Shown: positions 10,011-19,287 of the stretch, piece by piece
Layout of the letters: each line of letters opens with the position of its first letter
Position numbering within the stretch: position 1 is the stretch's first letter
Origin: Niveibacterium sp. SC-1
GTDB taxonomy: Bacteria > Pseudomonadota > Gammaproteobacteria > Burkholderiales > Rhodocyclaceae
Reading direction: 5' to 3'
Assembly: GCF_038235435.1 (NCBI RefSeq)
Contig: NZ_CP151275.1
Location: 310,001 to 374,000 of the forward strand
Length of the DNA stretch: 64,000 bases
Made by a program: the position numbers and the translations under genes
Notes under the pieces: generated by a model
The model's database searches: none
What the model saw: only the letters and a program-made list of their open reading frames with translations
Told to the model about the DNA's origin: nothing

Positions 10011-13000
10011 ATGACTCCAGTGACCGAACTCGATATCGCTCCGCTGACCTGGGTCCGGAGCGAGATCGACGCAGCACTCGGCCGCGCCCTCGAAGCGATC
10101 GGCCAGGCCGAGCAGGGCGAGGCCGGCAACGATCAGCTGCGCTTTGCGCAGAACCATGTACACCAGGTGCAGGGCGCCCTCTCGATGGTGGGCCTGGACG
10201 GTGTCACGCAGTTCGCCGAGGCCCTGGACGGGCTGCTCATCGAGCTGGCGAGCGGCAAGCGCGCCTTCGCCGAGGCGCACGCCAGCCTGTTGCGCCGGGC
10301 CCTGATCGCCTTGGGCAACTACCTCGCCGAACTCGAGGATGGCGCCGCGCACCAGCCGCTGCGGCTCTACCCCCTGCTCGTCGAGATCGCCGAAGCGCGG
10401 GGTATCGAAGCCCCGTCGCAGGGCGAACTCTTCTTCCCGGATCTGGCGCGCCGCGTGCCGCAGCTTGCTGCGCCGATCGCCGTCGACGCCAACCGCGCCG
10501 CGAAGGAACTGCGTCTCTTGCGCGGTCGCTTCGAGAAGGGCTTGCTGACCTGGCTGCGCCAGCCGGCGAGCGACGCCGGCCCGCGCGAGATGCTCTTTGC
10601 GGTCAGCCGCATCGCGCAGCTCAATGCCGCGCCGAGTACCCGCAGCTTCTGGTGGGCCACCATCGCTTTCTTCGAAGGCCTGGTGCAGGGCGCGATCGCC
10701 TCGGACCGTGACGCGCAGCGCCTGTGCCGCCGCATCGACACGCAGATGAAGCGTCTGCTCGACGGCTCGCAGGTGGTCGCTGAACGCCTGGTGCGCGACG
10801 TGCTGTTCCACGTAGCCAGCGCGCATATCGAATCCGGTCATGCCAAGGCGGTGCGCGAGGCCTACCAGCTGGATCGCCTGATCCCGGCTGCCGAAGCCCA
10901 GCGGGTTGCCGAGACGCCGCTGGCGCCGGTACAGCGCAGCCTGCGCGAGGCGCTGGAAAACGCCAAGGAAGCCTGGAACCGCTTTGCCGCCGGCGCTGCC
11001 GTCGCCTTGCCGCAGATGCAGGAGCAACTGACCGCCGCCCGTGGACCGCTGGAAACCCTGCAGCTGCCACAGCTCGAAAGCCTGGTGCGTGCGCTCGACA
11101 GCACCGCCGGCTGGCTGCGCAAGGATCCGCTCAAGTCCAACGAAGACCTTTCGATGGACGTGGCCACCGCCTTGTTGCTGGCCGAGCGCGCTGTCGACGC
11201 CCCCGCGGGTTCCGATGCGCAGCTGCGCGAGCAGGTGGCCGCGGTTTGCCATCGTCTGCTGCAGCGCGTGTCCGGCCGCGACCCGGGTCCGCTGGACGAA
11301 ACCCTCTTCGGTGAAGCCTCCCGCCATGTGCAGGAGAAGCTCTTCTTCAACCAGCTCGCGCGCGAAATCCAGACCACGCTGGGTCAGGTCGAGCAGACGC
11401 TGGACAGTTTCTTCCGCGATCCCAGCGCCCGCGACAGCCTTGCCGCGCTTGCGGCGCCGCTCAAGCAGGTCGAAGGCGCCTTCGCGATGCTCGGCGAGCA
11501 GCGCGCGGTGGTCCTGGTTCGCGAAAATGGCGAACGCATCGCGGGCCTGACCAAGGCCGAAGTCCCTGAAGCCGCCGAGTTCGAGCGCGTCGCGCACGAG
11601 CTCTCCGCGCTCGGCTTCTTCGTCGAAGCCCTGCGTCACGGCCCGGCCAATCTCGAGCGCTTCCTCGCGCCGCACGGTGGAGCCGTCGCCCAGGAAGAGG
11701 TGCCGGTCACGGTCGAGGCCGAAGTACGTCAGCAGAGCCGCGAGCTGCAGCAGCGGGTACAGGCCTTGTCCGACGCGCCCGCCGACGAGAAGCTGCGCGC
11801 CGAGCTCAAGCAGAACCTCGAGACCCTGCGCGAAGACGCGGCCCTGTTGGCTGATACCAAGCTGGAACAGCAGGCCCGCGACGCGCTCGCCGCGCTCAAG
11901 TCCGGCGGCGACTCCGAAGCCGTCAAGGAAGCGGTCGCCAGCATCTCCCCGGCGCCGGCCGTCACCGCGCCGTCGGCTGATGCCGCACGCCTGATCGAAG
12001 CCAGCGAAGAACAGATCGACGCCGAGCTGCTGGAGATCTTCCTCGAAGAAGCCGACGAGGTGCTCGAGACGATCCGTACGCATCGTGAGGCGACGGAGCG
12101 CGAACCGCACAACCAGGAAAACGTCGTCACCATCCGCCGGGGCTTCCACACCCTCAAGGGCAGCTCGCGCATGGTGGGTCTCATCGACTTCTCCGATGCG
12201 GGCAAGGCGGTGGAATTTGCGATGAACCGCTGGCTGCAGCTCGAGCGCGACGCCGCGCCCGAGATGCTCTCGCTGGTCTCGAACGCGCATGTCGTCTTTA
12301 CCGAATGGGTCGCCCAGCTCAAGTCCGGCGGCGCGCTCTGGAAGGACGCCAGCGCCCTGATCGCCCAGGCCGAGGCGCTGCTCAACGCCAATGACCCGCT
12401 CGCAGCGGCACCGGCCGTCGCGCCCGTGCCTGCGCCGGGCCCGGCTCCGGCAGCCACCACCTACGAACTCAGTGACGAGCAAGGTCCGGTCGACCTGGAC
12501 CTGGAGGCCGCCACCGAATTCGATCTGAACGCCACGATGATCAATCCGGACGCCGAAGGGGCAGGCAGCCCCGCGGAACCGGAGACCATCGACCTCACCT
12601 CCACCCTGCTCGCCCCCTTCAACCTGGGCGACGAGGACGCGGCCGAAGCGTCCGATGACCTGCTGGAGCCCTTCGAAGAGATCGCGGCGGTCGAGCCTGC
12701 ACAGTCGCCCGCCGTCGCCGAAGAGGCGATCGACCTCACCGCCAGCCTCGTTGGCATCGTCGATGACAGCGACGACGCGACCCAGCGGCAACTGGTCGTG
12801 ACCGCGCTGGAACCGGTTGCGGACGAGGTGCCGGAACAGGTCATCGAAGTGCCGGCCGAGGCGCCGCAGACCCTGGATTTCAGCCTCGAGGAGCTCTCGC
12901 TCACCGACGAGGAAGCCCTGCCCGGCGGCCGCCCGGTCGAAGAAGAACTGGACCTCACCGCCACCTTGCTCGCGCCGCTCGAAATGCGCGACGCGATCTA

Positions 13001-16000
13001 CGGCTACGAGGAACCAGCGGAAGCCGAGCCCGCGGTCGAAAGCCTGCCCGAACTCGCGCCCGCACCGGCCGCCGAGCTGCCGCCCGTGGTCGAGCCGGTT
13101 GTCGAAGCGCCGGTGGTCGAAGAGATCATCGCCGTCGAGCCCGCCGTCGAGGTGACGGACGCCTTTGTCGAGAGCGACGAAGCCTTCGCCGAGCCGCCCG
13201 AGGCTCCCGAGGAGCTGGCCGCACTCGCCGCGCTGGACGGCGTGGACGAGGCCGATGTGGTTGCGGCCGAAGGCGAGCCGGATCTCACCGAGACCGACCT
13301 TGAACCGCTCATGGCGCTGTCGGCGACGGAAGCCGAAGACCTGCCGACGCTGGAGGTTGAGGAAGTCGTGGCCGCCGAGCCTGTTGCCGAGCAGGTCGCG
13401 GCGCCGGTGTCGCTGGATGTGCCGCTCGAAGAGCGCACCGATGCCGAGGGTCAGGTGCTCAAGGCCTTCGAGGCAACCGATCTCGGTTTCGACGGCAACG
13501 CTCTCGCACTCGACGCAGACCCGATCGCCGAACCGGAGACCGAACCCGAGCCCGATGTCGTCATGGTCGGCGATACGGCCGTCTCGCGTCCGCTCTATGA
13601 CCTCTACGTCGCCGAAGCCCGGCAGCATGTCGGCACCCTGCGTGACGAGTTGCCGCGTTTCGTCGCCAATCCGATGCTGGTTCCGCAGGAGCCGGTCATC
13701 CGCGCCGCGCATACGCTGGGTGGCATCTCCGGCACGGCACGCGTCACCTCGGTGCGCCTGCTGGCGAAGGCCCTGGAGCACGCACTGGCCAAGCTGCACC
13801 TGGCGAGCATCCCGCCGACCACCGACCAGTCCGAGCTGATCCGCGCCTGCGGCGAACGCCTCGACGGGATGGTGGCCGAGATCGTCGACGGCCACATGCC
13901 GCTGGAGGTGCCGGAGCTCGTCGGCGCGCTCGAGAACCTGCAGCCCTACACGCCGTCGGCCGAGCCGGTGCTGGTCGAGGAAGCGCCCGTGGCGCTGTTC
14001 GATGAAGCCGACGTCGCGGCTTTCAGCGAAGCCCAGGGGGTTGAAGAAGAGAGCCCGGTCGCCTTTGTCGCCGAGGACCTCGTTGCCGAGGCGCCGCTGG
14101 ACCTGCCGGTCGCCGAAGCCACGCCCGGCTTCGACGCGGCATTCGAGGCCGAGCCGCAGACCGCGCCCTACCAGGAGTCCGCGCCGGCGATCGAGTCGCT
14201 CATCGCCGCACAGCCCGCGCCTGCCGAAGAACACAGCCGTGCCGTCCTGCGCGACGAGCTCGACGAACAGCTCATGCCGATCTTCTATGAAGAGGCAGAA
14301 GAACTTTCGCGCGACCTCTCGGCCGCGATCCGCGAGCTGCGCGAAGGCGCCGACGCGCAGGAAGCCGCCAACGCGGTAGCGCGTCTCCTGCACACGCTCA
14401 AGGGCAGCGCGCGCATGGCGGGCGCCATGACCCTGGGCGAACACGTCCACGGCATGGAAAACCGCCTCCTGGCGGCACGCGACAGCGGCCATGCCGCTGC
14501 CATCGCGGACGATCTCGACGCGGGCCTGGACCAGGCCGGCCTCATGATCGGCCGCATGCAGGCGGGCCTGCCTGCCTACGACGCGGCGCCGCAGGCACCG
14601 GTCGAGGGTCAGGAAGGCGACGCGGCACCTGCCGCCGCCGCCAGCACCAGTGCGGCTCCGGTGGCCGCCCCGGTCGCGGTCGCGCTCTCCGAGGGCGAGA
14701 CGCAGAGCGGCCCGACGGCGAACCTGCGGGTGCGCGCACAGCTGGTCGATCGCTTCGTGAACGAGGCGGGCGAAATCGCCATCGCGCGGACCCGGATCGA
14801 AGGCGAACTGCGGACGCTGCGTCGCTCGATGCTGGACCTCACGGAAAACGTGATCCGTCTGCGCAACCAGTTGCGTGAAGTCGAAATCGCCGCCGAGACG
14901 CAGATGCAGGCGCGCGTGGCGCTGGCCGAAACCCAGGACGCGGAATTCGATCCGCTGGAGTTCGACCGCTTCACCCGCTTCCAGGAACTGACCCGGATGA
15001 TGGCCGAGTCCGTCGGTGACGTGACCACCATCCAGCAGAACCTGTTGAAGAACCTCGATGCCGCGGACACCGCGCTGCACGCCCAGGGCCGCCTCTCGCG
15101 CGACCTGCAGCAGGCGCTGATGGGCGTGCGCATGGTGCCCTTCGACGAAGTCGCCGACCGCCTCTACCGCGTCGTGCGCCAGACCGCGAAGGAACTGGGC
15201 AAGCGCGCCAACCTGGACATCCGCGGCGGTCAGATCGAGATCGACCGCTCGGTGCTGGACAAGATGACCGCGCCGATCGAGCACTTGCTGCGTAACGCGA
15301 TCGCCCACGGCCTGGAAGTGCCGGAGCAGCGTCGCGCCGCGGGCAAGGACGACATCGGCCAGATCACGCTCACCGTCACCCAGCGCTCGAATGAAATCGC
15401 GATCGAACTCGCTGACGATGGTCGGGGCCTGGATTTCGAGGCCATCCGTCGCCGCGGCGAATCCCGCGGCCTGCTCGCCGCAGGCGAGGAAGCCGGCGAG
15501 ACGCGTCTCACCCAGCTGATCTTCGAACCGGGCTTCTCCACCGCCGAGCAGGTCTCGGAAGTGGCGGGCCGCGGCGTCGGCATGGACGTGGTCAAGAGCG
15601 AGACCATCGGCGTCGGTGGCCGCATCGAAGTCACCTCGCAGGCCGGACGCGGTGCGCGCTTCATGGTGCACCTGCCGCTGACCCTCGCGGTGACGCAGGC
15701 CCTGCTGGTGCGTGCCGGTGAGCGCACATACGCGATTCCCTCGAACATGGTCGAGCAGGTGCTCGAACTCAAGCAGGAGCCCCTGGACGCCATGCGTGCC
15801 GCCGGCCAGGCCGAGTGGAAGGAGCGCAAATATCCGGTGCGCTACCTGCCGCAACTCCTGGGCGACGCCAAGAGCCAGCCGGCCGCCGGTCGCTTCCACT
15901 GGGTGCTGCTGCTGCGCTCGGGTCCGGACGCCATCGCGCTGCATGTCGATGAGCTGCGCGGCAACATGGAAATCGTAGTCAAGAACGCCGGGCCGCAATT

Positions 16001-16523
16001 CACCCGACTGCAGGGCTTCTCCGGGGCGACCGTGCTGGCTGACGGCGAGATCTCGCTGATCCTGAACCCGGTGGTGCTCTCGCAGGTGGTCGGCGCGCTG
16101 GCGGTCCAGGCGGCGGCCGGCGTGGCCGTGCCGCAGACGGTTGCGCCGGTGGCCTACGTGCCGACGGTGATGGTGACCGACGATTCGCTCACGGTGCGCA
16201 AGATCACCAGCCGCCTGCTCGAACGCGAAGGCTATCGCGTGATCACCGCGAAGGACGGCGTCGACGCGCTGGAGCAACTGGTCGACACCCTGCCCGACGT
16301 GATGCTGCTCGACATCGAGATGCCGCGGATGGACGGTTTCGACCTCACCCGCAACATCCGCGCCGACGAGCGTTTGCGCGGCCTGCCGATCATCATGATC
16401 ACCTCGCGCATGGCGGACAAGCACCGCAACTACGCGAAGGAGATCGGGGTGAATCACTACCTCGGCAAGCCGTACAACGAGGAAGAGTTGCTGGCGCTCA
16501 TCGAAGAGATGACCAAGCGCTGA
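10011..16523 (+). CDS. chpA: Multi-Hpt hybrid histidine kinase ChpA/PilL
   Basis: A 2,170-residue CheA-type kinase. In order: an N-terminal Hpt-like/FimL-like domain with a degenerate phospho-site (HQVQGALSMVG, H51); a second with the histidine lost (LKQVEGAFAMLG, about residue 485); three canonical Hpt sites at H713 (HTLKGSSRMVG), H1234 (HTLGGISGTARV) and H1461 (HTLKGSARMAG); dimerisation helices from about 1580 (FVNEAGEIAIARTRIEGEL); the ATPase N-box with N1762 (HLLRNAIAHGLE) and DDGRGLDFEA; a CheW-like domain about 1885-2030; a C-terminal receiver with D2101 (LLDIEMPRMDGFD). Long acidic Ala/Glu/Val-rich linkers join the Hpt domains and contain a repeated DLT-type motif (residues 837-989). 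Shorter than Pseudomonas ChpA (about 2,470) and with fewer Hpt domains. It would phosphorylate PilG and PilH. Confidence 0.95.
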   Translation: MTPVTELDIAPLTWVRSEIDAALGRALEAIGQAEQGEAGNDQLRFAQNHVHQVQGALSMVGLDGVTQFAEALDGLLIELASGKRAFAEAHASLLRRALIALGNYLAELEDGAAHQPLRLYPLLVEIAEARGIEAPSQGELFFPDLARRVPQLAAPIAVDANRAAKELRLLRGRFEKGLLTWLRQPASDAGPREMLFAVSRIAQLNAAPSTRSFWWATIAFFEGLVQGAIASDRDAQRLCRRIDTQMKRLLDGSQVVAERLVRDVLFHVASAHIESGHAKAVREAYQLDRLIPAAEAQRVAETPLAPVQRSLREALENAKEAWNRFAAGAAVALPQMQEQLTAARGPLETLQLPQLESLVRALDSTAGWLRKDPLKSNEDLSMDVATALLLAERAVDAPAGSDAQLREQVAAVCHRLLQRVSGRDPGPLDETLFGEASRHVQEKLFFNQLAREIQTTLGQVEQTLDSFFRDPSARDSLAALAAPLKQVEGAFAMLGEQRAVVLVRENGERIAGLTKAEVPEAAEFERVAHELSALGFFVEALRHGPANLERFLAPHGGAVAQEEVPVTVEAEVRQQSRELQQRVQALSDAPADEKLRAELKQNLETLREDAALLADTKLEQQARDALAALKSGGDSEAVKEAVASISPAPAVTAPSADAARLIEASEEQIDAELLEIFLEEADEVLETIRTHREATEREPHNQENVVTIRRGFHTLKGSSRMVGLIDFSDAGKAVEFAMNRWLQLERDAAPEMLSLVSNAHVVFTEWVAQLKSGGALWKDASALIAQAEALLNANDPLAAAPAVAPVPAPGPAPAATTYELSDEQGPVDLDLEAATEFDLNATMINPDAEGAGSPAEPETIDLTSTLLAPFNLGDEDAAEASDDLLEPFEEIAAVEPAQSPAVAEEAIDLTASLVGIVDDSDDATQRQLVVTALEPVADEVPEQVIEVPAEAPQTLDFSLEELSLTDEEALPGGRPVEEELDLTATLLAPLEMRDAIYGYEEPAEAEPAVESLPELAPAPAAELPPVVEPVVEAPVVEEIIAVEPAVEVTDAFVESDEAFAEPPEAPEELAALAALDGVDEADVVAAEGEPDLTETDLEPLMALSATEAEDLPTLEVEEVVAAEPVAEQVAAPVSLDVPLEERTDAEGQVLKAFEATDLGFDGNALALDADPIAEPETEPEPDVVMVGDTAVSRPLYDLYVAEARQHVGTLRDELPRFVANPMLVPQEPVIRAAHTLGGISGTARVTSVRLLAKALEHALAKLHLASIPPTTDQSELIRACGERLDGMVAEIVDGHMPLEVPELVGALENLQPYTPSAEPVLVEEAPVALFDEADVAAFSEAQGVEEESPVAFVAEDLVAEAPLDLPVAEATPGFDAAFEAEPQTAPYQESAPAIESLIAAQPAPAEEHSRAVLRDELDEQLMPIFYEEAEELSRDLSAAIRELREGADAQEAANAVARLLHTLKGSARMAGAMTLGEHVHGMENRLLAARDSGHAAAIADDLDAGLDQAGLMIGRMQAGLPAYDAAPQAPVEGQEGDAAPAAAASTSAAPVAAPVAVALSEGETQSGPTANLRVRAQLVDRFVNEAGEIAIARTRIEGELRTLRRSMLDLTENVIRLRNQLREVEIAAETQMQARVALAETQDAEFDPLEFDRFTRFQELTRMMAESVGDVTTIQQNLLKNLDAADTALHAQGRLSRDLQQALMGVRMVPFDEVADRLYRVVRQTAKELGKRANLDIRGGQIEIDRSVLDKMTAPIEHLLRNAIAHGLEVPEQRRAAGKDDIGQITLTVTQRSNEIAIELADDGRGLDFEAIRRRGESRGLLAAGEEAGETRLTQLIFEPGFSTAEQVSEVAGRGVGMDVVKSETIGVGGRIEVTSQAGRGARFMVHLPLTLAVTQALLVRAGERTYAIPSNMVEQVLELKQEPLDAMRAAGQAEWKERKYPVRYLPQLLGDAKSQPAAGRFHWVLLLRSGPDAIALHVDELRGNMEIVVKNAGPQFTRLQGFSGATVLADGEISLILNPVVLSQVVGALAVQAAAGVAVPQTVAPVAYVPTVMVTDDSLTVRKITSRLLEREGYRVITAKDGVDALEQLVDTLPDVMLLDIEMPRMDGFDLTRNIRADERLRGLPIIMITSRMADKHRNYAKEIGVNHYLGKPYNEEELLALIEEMTKR

Positions 16524-16540
16524 TCGGACGTTTCCGCCAC

Positions 16541-16576
16541 AAAGCACAAGGCCCCGCATGCGGGGCCTTGTGCTTT
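16541..16576. terminator. Bidirectional terminator, 36-bp perfect palindrome
   Basis: AAAGCACAAGGCCCCGCA (16541-16558) is followed at once by its exact reverse complement (16559-16576), giving a 36-bp perfect palindrome with A-run and T-run at opposite ends. It lies 17 bases after the chpA stop and 23 bases from the stop of the convergent photolyase gene, so it can terminate both strands. Confidence 0.93.
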
Positions 16577-17575
16577 TCGGGCGCTCTCAGGACGTACTCC
16601 TAGTCCGGACTTGCAGACTTCACTGCCTTGAATCGCGCCAGCGTTTCTGCGCGGGCGAGTGCATGGTCGACGATGGGTGCAGGGTAATCCGCGCCAATGC
16701 GGCAGCCAGCCGACGCCTGCGTGCCGGCATCCATCAACCAGGGGGCGTGGATGAAGCGTGTCGGCACCGCGGCGAGTTCGGGCAGGTAGCGTCGGATGAA
16801 TCTGCCCTCCGGGTCGAACTTCTCCGACTGGGTGACCGGGTTGAAGATGCGGAACCAGGGCTGCGCATCGCAGCCGGTGGAGGCCGCCCATTGCCAGCCG
16901 CCGTTGTTGGACGCGAGCTCGTAGTCGTTGAGGTGCTGTGCGAAGTAGCGCTCGCCCTGCAGCCAGTGGATGCCCAGATCCTTGGTGAGAAAACTCGCGA
17001 CCACCATGCGCAGGCGGTTGTGCATGTAGCCGGTCTGGTTGAGCTGGCGCATTGCTGCGTCGACCAACGGGTAGCCGGTGCGCGCCTCGCACCAGGCGCG
17101 AAAGTGCGCCTCGGCCTCGGCACCCCGGGCCCATTCGACGCTGTCGTACTCGCGGCGGAAATTCCCGCTCACCACATCCGGTCGATGCCACAGCACCTGT
17201 TGGTAGAAGTCGCGCCAGATGAGTTCGGAGAGCCAGGTCCGGGCGCCGGCGGACGGATCACGATGGGCCAGTGCGGCGAGTTCGCGGATGGAGATCGTGC
17301 CGAAGCGCAGGTGCGCCGAGAGGTAGGAGACGCCTTTGAGCGCCGGATAGTCGCGGGCGCGGTCGTAGTTCGCCAGGCGTTTCTGGAAGTCCTCCCGCAG
17401 CAGGTGCGCGCCCGACATGCCGGTGGGGATCCGCAGTGCCGCGAGGTTGGTCTTCTCGAAGCCGAGTTCCTGCAGGCTGGGGAAGTGCCCTTGCGGCGGG
17501 CTTGCCAGGCGCGCGGCGTACTTCCCGACTGGATAGGCCTGCAGGTGAAAGGGCGTCAGCGTCCGCAGCCAGGCG

Positions 17576-17610
17576 TTCTTGTAGGCGCTGTTCGCGTTGG
17601 CTGATGATGG
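17576..17610. repeat. Left IS boundary: 8-bp target duplication plus inverted repeat
   Basis: TTCTTGTA (17576-17583) is the target copy. The left terminal inverted repeat begins at 17584 with GGCGCTGTTCGC and matches the right end at 24 of the first 27 positions. Confidence 0.93.
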
Positions 17611-18671
17611 GCTCAGACGCCGAGCGCGAGACAGAGGAAGGGCGTGGGGTGAGTGCCGGATTGGGTGCTGCGGTCCAGGGCACGGAACCAACCCAAGTAG
17701 TTCTCCAGGTAAGACGTGGCAACTCCGTTGAAACGGCGCATCCAGGTTTTCAAGCGCGAGTGGTAGGCATTGACGTTCTGGATATGCCAGGCGCCGCGGC
17801 GACGCTCGCCCTTGAGCGTGTTGACGGCGTGATGCTCGATGTTCAGTGCGCGCGCGGCTGCGGCCAGCATGCTGCTGCCGTCGGTGCAGAGCAGCGTGTC
17901 GCAGGCCAAGGCCTGCGGCAGCACCTGCACCACGGCGGCCTTGCTGTTATGCGGCAGGACGTAATCGGTGGTCGCGCCGCTGCGGTCTCGCAGCACCAAC
18001 ACAGGAACGTGTTCGTCCGACAGGCCGCGGCGGGCGGCATGTCCGCCCCGCTTGCGCGCGGCGCGTGATTGCTGCCCCAGGCGTTGGGGCTGTCCTTTGA
18101 AGGAGCGCAGTTCGTAGGTCTCGTCGGCCTCGGCCACGCCCTGTAGCGCCTGGGCTTTGAGGGCACGGGGCAGCGCCAGGAAGCGGTGGCGCCAGCGAAA
18201 GGCCGTCGTGCGGTGCACGCCCAGGTGTCGGGCCGCCTTACGCACGCTCAGGCCCAGTTCGAGCACCTGGGCCTGTACCCACCACTTGTCACGTTGGCGC
18301 AGCCGCGCCAACGGCGTGCCTGTCAGGGCGTTGAAACTGCGCCGACAGGTGCGACATCTATAGCGCTGCAGACCATCGGCGTGCCCGTTACGCACCACGC
18401 CAAGGCTGCGGCAGTGCGGGCACCCTGGGTGGCTACTACGCCGTCGCTGTAGCGCGGCGCTCACTTCGTCCAATGAAGCCACCGACTCCAACCGCTGGCG
18501 CAATTGCTCCCGCTGCGCGGCCGTGAGCCGATTCAACCCGCCCAACCAGTCTTTGAGTTCGCGTTCGCGCATAGAGAGCTCCTGCCGGCCTACCGCCGCA
18601 AATTCACGCTCCCATCTTTCCCACCCGCTGGCTCAGTGGATGCGCCATCCTCAGGCAATGCGAACAGCGCC
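17584..18671 (-). mobile_element. IS1595-family insertion sequence, complete, 1,088 bp
   Basis: The element is bounded by imperfect inverted repeats of about 27 bp (outer 12 bases GGCGCTGTTCGC identical at both ends) and flanked by identical 8-bp direct repeats TTCTTGTA (17576-17583 and 18672-18679). An 8-bp duplication is what IS1595-family elements produce. It carries one intact transposase gene, read in the same direction as the interrupted photolyase gene. Identical target copies and an intact transposase suggest a recent insertion. This is the only IS seen in the window. Confidence 0.95.
17613..18572 (-). CDS. IS1595-family transposase
   Basis: A 319-residue transposase. The N-terminal region holds a C2C2 zinc ribbon (CPHCRSLGVVRNGHADGLQ, then CRTCRRSFNALTGTPLARL), then a helix-turn-helix (LSVRKAARHLGVHRTTAFRW), then the DDE-type catalytic core with first aspartate in VAEADETYELRSFKG, second in LLCTDGSSMLAAAAR, and the distal block HIQNVNAYHSRLKTWMRRFNG. 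This layout is that of IS1595-type transposases. The ATG at 18572 has a GGAG box 8 bases upstream. The frame is intact and reaches to within 30 bases of the IS end. Confidence 0.95.
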   Translation of the reverse strand: MRERELKDWLGGLNRLTAAQREQLRQRLESVASLDEVSAALQRRRSSHPGCPHCRSLGVVRNGHADGLQRYRCRTCRRSFNALTGTPLARLRQRDKWWVQAQVLELGLSVRKAARHLGVHRTTAFRWRHRFLALPRALKAQALQGVAEADETYELRSFKGQPQRLGQQSRAARKRGGHAARRGLSDEHVPVLVLRDRSGATTDYVLPHNSKAAVVQVLPQALACDTLLCTDGSSMLAAAARALNIEHHAVNTLKGERRRGAWHIQNVNAYHSRLKTWMRRFNGVATSYLENYLGWFRALDRSTQSGTHPTPFLCLALGV

Positions 18672-18679
18672 TTCTTGTA
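18645..18679. repeat. Right IS boundary: inverted repeat plus 8-bp target duplication
   Basis: The right inverted repeat ends at 18671 with GCGAACAGCGCC, the exact reverse complement of the left end, followed by the second TTCTTGTA target copy at 18672-18679. Confidence 0.93.
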
Positions 18680-19287
18680 AGGGGTGAAAACGCCGAAGGG
18701 CTTGCCCGCGCCCGTCAGCACCTCGCCCTTCTCGAAGATGACCTGGTCCTTGAAGCTCGCGAAGCCGGTGCCCACCGCGCCCAGTGCACCGCGGACGGCA
18801 TCATCGCGGCGCACGGCGTCGGGCTCGTAGTCGTGGTTGGCGAAGACGGTGTCCACCCCGAGTTCGAGCGCGAGCCGCGGGATTTCCTCGCGTGCCGTGC
18901 CATGCAGTACCAGCAGCCCGCCACCTTGGGCGGCGAGGGCATCGCGCAGCTCGCGCACGCTCTCGTGGATGAACTCGACGCGGCGGTCGGCACGCGGCAG
19001 CGGATCGAGGATCTCGCGGTCGAAGACGAAGACGCAGAACACACGCGCATGGCTTTTCAGCGCGTGATAGAGCGCGGCGTGGTCGGTGTTGCGCAGGTCG
19101 CGGCGGAACCAGACCAGGGTCGCGCCGGCGGGCTGTGCTTGGACGTGGGCGGACATGCGCGAACGCGATCCCGATGGGGTGGCAGGCGAGTGTGGCTGCT
19201 GCCTGATTCCATCACGAAGAGGCGCGCCGGTGCCGCAGCTTGCTCGCGCAAGCAGGCGGCCGCGCGGACCGCGGTACGAGACCGGGT

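Larger units (their letters stand above)
16600..19156 (-). pseudogene. phrB: Deoxyribodipyrimidine photolyase, split by an IS
   Basis: A class I CPD photolyase gene cut in two by the insertion at 17584-18671. The 5' part (19156 down to 18672) encodes TLVWFRRDLRNTDHAALYHA through GKPFGVFTPYK; the 3' part (17583 down to 16600) resumes with NAWLRTLTPFHLQAYPVGKY and includes SELIWRDFYQQVLWHRP, the FAD/DNA-binding NGGWQWAASTGCDAQPWF and FDPEGRFIRRYLPEL. Removing the IS and one 8-bp target copy restores a 486-residue frame reading FTPYKNAWLR across the join, close to the E. coli length of 472. No frameshift or stop is seen in either half. As it stands the 5' half runs into the IS end and stops after about 30 foreign residues, so light-dependent repair by this gene is presumably lost. 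Confidence 0.95.

Noticed and set aside
8805..16559. A 2,584-codon open frame antisense to pilJ and chpA
   Set aside because: It is the mirror of strong GC3 codon bias: where the sense gene rarely has C or T patterns giving antisense stops, the reverse frame stays open. Its product is His/Arg/Gly/Gln/Leu-rich without domains, and the sense strand has full-length recognisable ChpA.
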